Source: JAOADN01 sp046155885 (GTDB lineage: Bacteria; Pseudomonadota; Alphaproteobacteria; Rhodobacterales; Rhodobacteraceae). From it: a DNA stretch of 31,921 bases. The position numbers and the translations under genes were made by a program. The notes under the pieces are model-generated. The model ran no database searches. It saw nothing but the letters and a program-made list of their open reading frames with translations, and had not been told where the DNA came from. The stretch's first letter is position 1. Every line of letters starts with the position of its first letter. The stretch lies in contig JBJXFU010000055.1 of assembly GCA_046155885.1 (NCBI GenBank), positions 1-31,921 of the forward strand. The letters run 5' to 3'. Of this stretch, positions 23,830 to 30,411 are shown piece by piece.

Positions 23830-24762
23830 GTGACCGAACCCGGCTCCCTCCCGAACCCGGCCGATACTCTCGCCGATGCCGAAGCCGCCTTCCGCCGTTA
23901 TGAGGCGATCCGCCCGCGCCTGCCTGCCGCCACCTTCCCCGACGCCCCGGATCGCCTGCCCACCCTCGCCGAGGCGGCCGACCGCTACGACGGCTTCATC
24001 CTCGACGGCTTCGGTGTCCTGAACACCGGCGACACCCCGATCCCCGGCGCCATCGCCCGCATGGCCGATCTCCGCCGTCGCGGCAAACGCCTCACAGTCC
24101 TGACTAATGCCGCCTCCTACTCCCGCTCCGGCGTGGTCGCGAAATACCGCAAGCTCGGCTTCGACTTCACCCCGGACGAAGTCATCTCGTCGCGCGACAT
24201 CGCCGCAGGCCGGATCGCCGCGCTTTACCCGGGCGGCACCTGGGCGGCCATCGCCGCCGAAGGCGACGACTTCCACGACATCCCCGCACCCTGCCGCGAT
24301 GCGCTGGCCGACCCCTCGGCCCTCGCCTCGGCGGACGGCATTCTGCTTTTGTCCTCGCAGCGCCGGACGCCCGGCCTGACCGCGCGCATCGCCAAAGCCC
24401 TCGCCCACCGGCCAAGACCGCTCGTCATAGCCAACCCCGACCTTGTCGCCCCGCGCGAAGACAGGCTCTCGACCGAGCCGGGGTTCCACGCCCACGCGAT
24501 CCTTGATGCGCAGCCGCTCACCGTTCACTGGTTCGGTAAACCCTTCTCCGACGCCTTCGACGAGGCGGCGGCGCGCACCGGCCTGCCCCGCGCCCGCCTC
24601 GCGATGGTGGGCGACACGCTCCATACCGACATCCTCGGCGGGCGGGCCGCCGGTATGGGCACGGTGCTTGTCACCGATCACGGGCTTTTCCGGGGGCTCC
24701 CGGTCGGCCCCTACATCGCGCGGTCGGGGATCGTGCCGGACGTGATCGTCGCCACGACCTGA
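23830..24762 (+). CDS. HAD-superfamily class IIA hydrolase
   Basis: The 310-residue phosphatase-like protein has motif I ILDGFGVLNTG with nucleophile D59. The +2 residue, Asp in classical HAD phosphatases, is F61; bulky aromatic residues there also occur in the DLWGV-type IIA subgroup. Motif II is T92 in LTNAAS, the motif III lysine is in HWFGKP, and motif IV is GDTLHTD (D262, D267). The frame is open to an ATG at 23758, but that part is Pro-rich with no ribosome site. The GTG at 23830 has AAAGG eight bases upstream and gives normal family length. It lies alone between two inverted copies of a dispersed repeat. Substrate unknown; small sugar or nucleotide phosphates are typical. Confidence 0.85.
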   Translation: MTEPGSLPNPADTLADAEAAFRRYEAIRPRLPAATFPDAPDRLPTLAEAADRYDGFILDGFGVLNTGDTPIPGAIARMADLRRRGKRLTVLTNAASYSRSGVVAKYRKLGFDFTPDEVISSRDIAAGRIAALYPGGTWAAIAAEGDDFHDIPAPCRDALADPSALASADGILLLSSQRRTPGLTARIAKALAHRPRPLVIANPDLVAPREDRLSTEPGFHAHAILDAQPLTVHWFGKPFSDAFDEAAARTGLPRARLAMVGDTLHTDILGGRAAGMGTVLVTDHGLFRGLPVGPYIARSGIVPDVIVATT

Positions 24763-24867
24763 CCCGGCGGCCCGGCAGCGCGACACCGGCCGACATTAGC
24801 GCAGCGCGCCCTCCTGACAGCACCCGCAGGCTCCCCCGTCGCGAGGGCCTCAGAGGAGGTCCCGGCG

Positions 24868-24897
24868 GGTCGGAGTTGCAGCGCAGTGCATCCGACC
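24868..24897 (+). repeat. Bulged hairpin downstream of the HAD gene
   Basis: GGTCGGA-GT-TGCA pairs with TGCA-TCCGACC across a GCGCAG loop, giving 11 base pairs with a 2-nt bulge. It lies about 105 bp after the HAD stop. No T-tract follows, so it is not a standard intrinsic terminator; it could protect or end the transcript with other factors. Confidence 0.45.
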
Positions 24898-24904
24898 TGT
24901 ATCG

Positions 24905-25130
24905 CCTCCTCCTTCCCTCCCCATTCACACCAGAGGGCGGCGCCCGACCGCGGGGGGGGGCGCAGCAAGGGTGTCGGTCCGCTCTTTATGGTCCCTCCAA
25001 CCCCGCCGGTGTTCCCGCAGACCGGCGTTGCGGAAGCGCCCGCCGCCGAACGCACATGGGGAGGGGCGGTCGGGCGCCGCCCGCGTGGCTCTCGCGGCTG
25101 TTCCGGGCAAGGGGGGCGGTGGGGGTGGTG
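24905..25130 (+). repeat. Dispersed intergenic repeat, copy B
   Basis: This is the inverted partner of copy A (23385-23580). It contains a perfect 17-bp inverted repeat, GGGCGGCGCCCGACCGC at 24935-24951 and its complement at 25066-25082, around the conserved core at 24984-25019. A run of nine G follows the left arm, matching a run of eight C in copy A. Extra bases relative to A lie mainly between the core and the right arm. Ends are approximate. Confidence 0.8.
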
Positions 25131-25143
25131 AGGGGAGAAGGAA

Positions 25144-25169
25144 AAGGCGTTAAGAAAGCGAAACGCCTT
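25144..25169 (-). terminator. Candidate intrinsic terminator for the RND efflux operon
   Basis: Read on the minus strand, AAGGCGTT pairs with AACGCCTT across a 10-nt loop and is followed by TTCCTTC, giving TTTTCC after the stem. It lies about 200 nt past the efflux pump stop at 25373. The stem is short and only half GC, and an alternative pairing CGTTAAG/CTTAACG competes, so strength is uncertain. Confidence 0.4.
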
Positions 25170-25188
25170 AACGTTAACTTAACCGAAA

Positions 25189-25206
25189 GCCATACGATCG
25201 TATGGC
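25189..25206. repeat. 18-bp perfect palindrome GCCATACGATCGTATGGC
   Basis: All nine pairs are symmetric with no spacer, centred on CGATCG. It lies in the gap between two convergent genes, where an ordinary operator would have no promoter to control. It directly abuts and overlaps by three bases the 11-bp tandem units that follow. A homodimeric DNA-binding protein is the simplest explanation. Confidence 0.85.
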
Positions 25207-25236
25207 ATATTGCTGGCATATTGCTGGGCGGTTGCT
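25204..25236 (+). repeat. Three tandem 11-bp units (GGCATATTGCT)
   Basis: GGCATATTGCT occurs at 25204-25214 and 25215-25225, identical, followed by GGGCGGTTGCT at 25226-25236, which keeps the TTGCT end, and then GGCA. Eleven bases is about one helical turn, so proteins bound to successive units would sit on one DNA face. The left unit overlaps the 18-bp palindrome. Confidence 0.75.
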
Positions 25237-25372
25237 GGCACCCTGCGAACGCCGTCAAACCCGAAGATTAATGCAGCGCCCGAAAGCGCTTAGGGCAGGA
25301 TCCGGCCGGCCCCGGGATGCCGGTCCCCGCAGCGGAAATTCTCTCCCGATTCACCCCCTGTTAACGTGGCCG

Positions 25373-28300
25373 TCACCGCGTCGTCCCGCCCCCGCCAACC
25401 TCGCCAAGCTCCCGCTCCAGCCGCTCCCGCGCCCCCGCCCCGGGCCTCGCGAACCCGGCAAGCAGCAGGTACGCAACCGGCGTCAGGATCAGCGTCGAGA
25501 CAGTCGCAAACCCCAGCCCGCCCACCACGATCCACCCGATCGCCGCCCGTGCCTCGGCCCCCGCCCCGGTGCCGAGGATCAGCGGCAGCGCGCCCAGAAC
25601 GGTCGCCAGCATCGTCATCATCACCGGCCTGAGCCGCGTCATCGCCGCGCCCTCGGCCGCCTCCCGCACCCCCGCGCCCCGCTCTCGGAGCTGGTTGGCG
25701 AACTCCACCACCAGAATGCCGTTCTTCGCCATGATGCCCACCAGAAGCACCAGTCCCACCTGCGAATAGATATTCAGGCTGCCCCCGGTGAAGACCAGCG
25801 CGAAGACCGCGCAGGCCAGCCCCAAGGGCACCGTCGCCATCACCACCAGCGCCGAAAGCAGGCTTTCGAACTGCGCGGCGAGCACCAGAAAGACGATGAC
25901 CACCGCGAAGCCGAAGCTCCAGCCGATGCCCCGGTTGCTCTCTTCCAGCGTCCGCGCCTCGCCCAGGGGAACGACGCGCGCGGTTTCGGGCAGGACCTCG
26001 GCGGCGATGGCGCGCAGCTCGGCCAGCGCCTGGCCAAGCGGCAGGCCGGGCGTCAGGCTGGCGCTGACCGGAACCGACCGGGCCTGCGCCTCGCGCGCCA
26101 GTTCCGGCGCGACAGCGCGCTCCGTCAGGTCCACGAAGGACGAGATCGGGATCATCTGCCCGTCGCCCGCCCGGACGAAAACCCTTTCCAGATCGCCGGG
26201 ATCGTCGACCGGGTCGGAGGTCGACAGAAGCCGGATGTCAAAGCTCCGGTCGCCCTCGAAAACCCGCCCCGCGGTGCGCCCGTCAAGCACCGCCTGCAGC
26301 GCCTCGCCCAGCCCGCCGACCTCCACGCCCAGATCGGCGGCGCGGGCCCGGTCCACCTCGACGAAAAGCTGCGCCTGCGTCGTGTCATAGCCCAGCCGCA
26401 CATCCCCGAACCGCGGATCCGCCTCGATCCGGTCGATCAGCGATTCTGCCTGCCCGGCAAGCACGGCGTAGTCCTGCCCGACGACGGCGAAGCTCAGCCC
26501 CTGCCCGGCTCCCCGGATGCCCAGCGAATTCGGCTGCGACGCCGTCGCGCGGATGCCGATCACGCCGCGCAGCTTGCCGGTGATCTCTTCGGCGATCGCG
26601 GCCTGCGAACGGGTTCTCGCGGTGCTGTCGATCAGCGTCAGGACCATGAAGCCGCGGTTGGTGGCCCCCTGCCCGGCGATCGAGAACAGGCTCCCGGCCT
26701 CGCCGCTTTCCCGGTAGGGGGCGATGATCGCTTCGATGTCGCGCATCTTGCCGTCGGTGTAGTCGAGCGCGACGCCCTGCGGTGCCTGTATGGACAGGAA
26801 GATGATCGACCGGTCCTCGGGCGGGGTGAGTTCTTGGCGCAGGCCGGGGTAAAGGAAGGCCGCCGTCGCGGCGAGGGCAGCAGCAAGGCCGAGAACGATG
26901 AACGGCGCGCCAAGCGAAGCCCGCAGGACCGCCCCATAAAGTGCAGCCAGCCGCGAACCGACCCACCCCCCAATGCCGCCGTCCCCGTTCCGGTGCGGCC
27001 GAAGCAGCCCCGCCGACAGGACCGGGGCCAGGGTCAGAGCGGAGACGGCGGAAATCAGCACCGCGATCGCCAGGGTGAAGCCGAACTCGCGGAACAGCCC
27101 GCCCGTCTGCCCGGGAAGGAAGGCCAGCGGCACGAAGACGGCCGCCAGCGTCGTGGTGGTGGCGACGACCGCGAAGAAGACCTGATCCGTCCCGAGCACC
27201 GCCGCGGCGGCCGGGCTCATGCCATCGGCCCGCCGGCGCATGATGTTCTCAAGCACGACGATCGCGTCATCGACCACCAGACCGGTGGCCAGAACCAGTG
27301 CCAGCAGGGTGAGGATGTTGACCGAAAATCCGGCCGCCCAGATCGCCGCGAGCGTGCCGAGCAGCGAGACGGGGATGGTCAGGATCGGGATCATCGTGGC
27401 GCGGGCATCGCGCAGGAAAACGAAGATGATCAGGGTAACAATCAGCACTGACAGGACCAGCGCGATTTCAACCTCATGGATCGCGCTTTCGATGAACCGC
27501 GCCGTGTCGCTGGAAACGAAGATACTGACATCCTCGGGCAACGCCTCCTGCGCCTCGGCGACGACGGCCCGAACGGCGCGGGAGATTTCCAGCGTATTGC
27601 TGCGCGCCTGCCGCAAAATCCCGAGGCCGATCCCGGTTTCATTGTTCGCGCGGAGGTACGAAGCGCCGGGCGCCGGCCCGAAGGCGACCTGCGCCACATC
27701 GCCGAGGCGAACCTCCGGCGCAACTTCCAGCGCCGCGAAATCCCCCGCCGTCGCCAGCGCCGAGGTCGCCCGAACCAGGATTGTCTGGCTCGCGGCGCTC
27801 ATCGAGCCGGCGGGCGCGTCGAAGGAGGAATCGCGGAGGACCCGGGCCACGTCGGCGATGGTCAGACCGCGGCTTGCCAGTTGCATCTGGTTCACATCGA
27901 CACGCAGCACCTCGTCGCGCCCGCCGTAGATCTCCACATCCGCCACGCCCGGCGCGGCCAGCAGGCGATCCTCGATCCGGTCGCGCACAAGTTCGGTCAG
28001 GTCCTGCGCGCTTCGCCGGGGCGAGGTGACGGCGATCCGCATGACGGCCTGGGCATTGGGGTCGGCCTTGACCGTTCTCGGCGGGTCCACACCGTCGGGC
28101 AAAGTATTGCTGATCCGGGCGACGGCATCGCGGACATCGGTTGCCGCCGTGTCGAGGTCGACATCGCTCTGGAACTCGACCGTCACGCGGGACTGCCCGA
28201 AGCGGGAAGACGACGAGATCGACCGAACCCCCGCGACCCGCCCAACCGCACCCTCGATTACAGCGGTCACCTCGCGGTCGATCGTCTCGGGTGCCGCGCC

Positions 28301-28492
28301 GTCGTACGCCGCAGTCACGGTGACGACCGGGCTTTCCACCTCGGGCAGTTCGCGCACTTCAACGCCCTGCAGTGCCGCCAGTCCGGCAAGCACGATCAGC
28401 GCGTTCAGGACCAGCGCCAGCACGGGCCTGCCGACCAGGCGGGCAGTCCCGGATCGGCCGGTCCGGACGGGCTCGGGGGGCCGGATGTCCAT
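25373..28492 (-). CDS. RND-family multidrug efflux permease (HAE1/AcrB-type)
   Basis: The 1039-residue inner-membrane proton-driven pump subunit has a first helix at about 22-42, a large periplasmic loop, and helix 4 with GLVVDDAIVVLENI carrying the proton-relay D408 and D409. A second periplasmic loop follows, and helix 10 has K923 in GIMAKNGILVVEF, equivalent to AcrB K940. The relay residues are intact and length is normal. It starts three bases after the adaptor stop, so the two are co-translated. No TolC-like outer-membrane gene or local regulator is seen in the window. Substrates cannot be predicted; the N-terminus carries an unusually long polar, Arg/Pro-rich lead before the first helix. 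Confidence 0.94.
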   Translation of the reverse strand: MDIRPPEPVRTGRSGTARLVGRPVLALVLNALIVLAGLAALQGVEVRELPEVESPVVTVTAAYDGAAPETIDREVTAVIEGAVGRVAGVRSISSSSRFGQSRVTVEFQSDVDLDTAATDVRDAVARISNTLPDGVDPPRTVKADPNAQAVMRIAVTSPRRSAQDLTELVRDRIEDRLLAAPGVADVEIYGGRDEVLRVDVNQMQLASRGLTIADVARVLRDSSFDAPAGSMSAASQTILVRATSALATAGDFAALEVAPEVRLGDVAQVAFGPAPGASYLRANNETGIGLGILRQARSNTLEISRAVRAVVAEAQEALPEDVSIFVSSDTARFIESAIHEVEIALVLSVLIVTLIIFVFLRDARATMIPILTIPVSLLGTLAAIWAAGFSVNILTLLALVLATGLVVDDAIVVLENIMRRRADGMSPAAAAVLGTDQVFFAVVATTTTLAAVFVPLAFLPGQTGGLFREFGFTLAIAVLISAVSALTLAPVLSAGLLRPHRNGDGGIGGWVGSRLAALYGAVLRASLGAPFIVLGLAAALAATAAFLYPGLRQELTPPEDRSIIFLSIQAPQGVALDYTDGKMRDIEAIIAPYRESGEAGSLFSIAGQGATNRGFMVLTLIDSTARTRSQAAIAEEITGKLRGVIGIRATASQPNSLGIRGAGQGLSFAVVGQDYAVLAGQAESLIDRIEADPRFGDVRLGYDTTQAQLFVEVDRARAADLGVEVGGLGEALQAVLDGRTAGRVFEGDRSFDIRLLSTSDPVDDPGDLERVFVRAGDGQMIPISSFVDLTERAVAPELAREAQARSVPVSASLTPGLPLGQALAELRAIAAEVLPETARVVPLGEARTLEESNRGIGWSFGFAVVIVFLVLAAQFESLLSALVVMATVPLGLACAVFALVFTGGSLNIYSQVGLVLLVGIMAKNGILVVEFANQLRERGAGVREAAEGAAMTRLRPVMMTMLATVLGALPLILGTGAGAEARAAIGWIVVGGLGFATVSTLILTPVAYLLLAGFARPGAGARERLERELGEVGGGGTTR

Positions 28493-28495
28493 CCG

Positions 28496-29713
28496 TCAGC
28501 CGCCCGATGCGCCCGTCGCGGCGCCGGTGGCGGCGCTTGCCGGGGCGGGCGCCGCCGGCCCGGCCCCCGCAACCGCAGCTGCAGCGCCTGGCCGGAGCGC
28601 GGTCATGCCTTCGGAAACCACAAGGTCCCCCGGAACGAAGGCGGCCTCGACCAGCACGCGGCCAGCGCCGCGATCGAGTATCCGTACCGGCAGCCGCTCG
28701 GCCCTGCCGCCGCGAAGCACCCAGACAAAGGCCCCTTCCGAGCCCCACTGCACCGAAAGCGGGTCCACCGCCGGGCGCGCCTCGCCCGGAAGGTCGATGC
28801 TCAGCGCCATCGCCATGCCCGGTCGCAGGCGGTCGCCGTCGTTGGGCACAGTCGCCTGCACCCTGAGCGTCCGGCTGGTTTCGTCCACCCGGTTATCCAA
28901 CGCCGAAATCTGCCCGTGCAGAGTGTTGGAGGGTTCGGATACCGGGGCGGCAGTTACTTCGAGGCCCGGGCGCAGCGCGTTCGCCACCCGCTCGGGTACG
29001 CGGAATTCGACGATTAGGGTCGAGCGGTCCTCGATCTCGGCGATCCGCGCACCCGCCGCGACCAGATCGCCGACGCCGGTCTCAAGGATGCCGACCCAGC
29101 CCCGGACTGGCGCCGATATGCGGTGGCGTGACAGCTCGTACGTCGCTTCGCGAAGCGCCAGCGCGGCGGACCGTTCGGCCAGCTCCGCCTCCTGCAGCTG
29201 TGCCTCGGTGGCCGAGCCGAGGGTGTTCAGCCGTTTCAGCCGTGCAAGATTGCGCGCCGCGTCGTCATGGACGAGGCTGGCGCGGTCCACCGCAATCCTC
29301 GCGCCTTCGCTGTCGAGTTCCGCGACCGGCGCGCCGCCTTCGACGTAGTCGCCGGACGCGACCGCCAAAGTCGACACCCGGCCGGAAATCTCGGCCGCGA
29401 GGGTGACCGAGCGTATGCTTCGGGCCGTGCCGATGGCGCTGACACTGTCATCCATCCGGGCCATGCCGGGCGGGGCGGCGATCACCTGCACCGTCCCAGA
29501 CCTCGGTCCGCCCTGGTCCCCGGCCGCCGCTCCCTCCGCCCGACCGGTGATGCCTAGGCGTTGCAGAGGCTCCAGCAGGCCGATGCGGTCAAGGAAAGGA
29601 TGCGCGCCCGGGACAAAGGCTGCCCATACGGCCAGGGCAATGATCGTCATCCCGATGAGCCCAAGCGTCTGCTTCCAGACCGCCATCCCCAGCTTCTCCG
29701 TGTTCGCGGCCAT
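28496..29713 (-). CDS. RND efflux periplasmic adaptor (membrane fusion protein)
   Basis: The adaptor is up to 405 residues. An N-terminal membrane anchor (about 14-33), not a lipoprotein signal, is followed by a first lipoyl half (ISGRVSTLAVASGDYVEGG), a short helical hairpin (about 160-200), a second lipoyl half (ISAPVRGWVGILETGVGDLV), beta-barrel and membrane-proximal domains. It ends in an Ala/Pro/Gly-rich tail of roughly 30 residues. The ATG at 29713 is the first in frame but has no clear ribosome site. An internal ATG at 29686 is preceded by GGAG with suitable spacing and would remove nine residues, so it is a serious alternative. It links the pump to an outer-membrane channel encoded elsewhere. 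Confidence 0.92.
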   Translation of the reverse strand: MAANTEKLGMAVWKQTLGLIGMTIIALAVWAAFVPGAHPFLDRIGLLEPLQRLGITGRAEGAAAGDQGGPRSGTVQVIAAPPGMARMDDSVSAIGTARSIRSVTLAAEISGRVSTLAVASGDYVEGGAPVAELDSEGARIAVDRASLVHDDAARNLARLKRLNTLGSATEAQLQEAELAERSAALALREATYELSRHRISAPVRGWVGILETGVGDLVAAGARIAEIEDRSTLIVEFRVPERVANALRPGLEVTAAPVSEPSNTLHGQISALDNRVDETSRTLRVQATVPNDGDRLRPGMAMALSIDLPGEARPAVDPLSVQWGSEGAFVWVLRGGRAERLPVRILDRGAGRVLVEAAFVPGDLVVSEGMTALRPGAAAAVAGAGPAAPAPASAATGAATGASGG

Positions 29714-29775
29714 ACAGCCGAGCCGCAGTGATGTTTACAGAACTTGACCGGCGGAGCGAGCACAAGCCGCAACCG

Positions 29776-30408
29776 TCAGCGGGATACCCGGTCCTGCGGC
29801 GGGCCCGCCGCCTCGGCGAAGGCGGTCCAGCCCAGCCACCAGCGGCTGACCGTGGTGACGGCGCAGGCCGCCGCGAAGGCAAGTGCGATTTGCGGGAACC
29901 AGCCCGGGAGAAGGCACATGAGCACGAAGGCAGCGACCGTCTCGGCCCCTTCGGTAAGGCCGCCCAGGTAGTGAATGCCCTTGGCCGGGGAGGCAGGCCC
30001 CCGCCGCCCGGCGATGGCGGCGAAGGCAAGGAAGCTCGATCCGGTTCCTGCGAAGCCCGCCAGAAGAACCGCAGCGGCAAGCGCGTTGGCCGCCGGATCG
30101 GCGAGGGCGAAGGCAAGCGGCACCAGAGCGTAGAAGGCGAAGTCGAGCGCGATATCGGCGAAGGCGCCCCGGTCGGTCGGTAGGGTCGCGCGGGCAACCG
30201 CGCCGTCGAGGCCGTCAAGGAGCCGATTGGCGAGGATCGCGACCAGCCCCCAGCCGAAGGCCCCTGCCGCGATCAGCCCGGCACCCGCCAACCCCGCCGC
30301 GAAGGCCGCGAGCGTGATCCAGTCTGCGCGGACGCCCAGCCGCGCCAGCTTGCGCGCCGGATTGTCGAGAAGCCTTCGCTGCATCGGTTGTAGCGCGCTG
30401 TCGAACAC
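29776..30408 (-). CDS. CDP-alcohol phosphatidyltransferase family membrane protein
   Basis: The 210-residue integral membrane enzyme has about six hydrophobic segments and the family metal-binding motif D65-x2-D68-G69-x2-A72-R73-x7-G81-x3-D85-x3-D89. The usual spacing between Arg and Gly is eight; here it is seven, as I recall for a bacterial subgroup of unknown product. The reaction class is transfer of a phosphatidyl or similar group from a CDP-lipid to an alcohol, with release of CMP. It starts three bases after the stop of the flavoprotein gene upstream and lies 62 bp before the adaptor gene, so it probably belongs to the same transcript. The acceptor alcohol is unknown. Confidence 0.88.
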   Translation of the reverse strand: MFDSALQPMQRRLLDNPARKLARLGVRADWITLAAFAAGLAGAGLIAAGAFGWGLVAILANRLLDGLDGAVARATLPTDRGAFADIALDFAFYALVPLAFALADPAANALAAAVLLAGFAGTGSSFLAFAAIAGRRGPASPAKGIHYLGGLTEGAETVAAFVLMCLLPGWFPQIALAFAAACAVTTVSRWWLGWTAFAEAAGPPQDRVSR

Positions 30409-30411
30409 CGT

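Larger units (their letters stand above)
24763..25372. other. 610-bp gene-free stretch between convergent genes
   Basis: No gene is credible here; the long plus-strand frame beginning near 25202 is antisense to the efflux pump. In order the stretch holds a bulged hairpin (24868-24897), repeat copy B, a candidate minus-strand terminator, the palindrome TTAACGTTAA (25168-25177), an 18-bp perfect palindrome, three 11-bp units, and a small hairpin AGCGC/GCGCT (25275-25290). The part 25141-25215 is markedly A/T-richer than its surroundings. Confidence 0.65.

Noticed and set aside
25189..25236. Chromosome-dimer-resolution (dif) site or plasmid iteron origin
   Set aside because: No match to the dif arms known to me, and no replication-initiator, partition or recombinase gene is present. 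Kept only as an unexplained repeat.
23276..25372. Composite transposon around the HAD gene
   Set aside because: The flanking inverted copies encode no transposase and are too short for insertion sequences; no target duplication was recognised.
25202..27451. 749-codon plus-strand frame beginning at the palindrome
   Set aside because: Nearly all of it is antisense to the RND pump; the translation is Arg/Gln/Pro-rich with no family. The first 57 codons over the gap also show no ribosome site.
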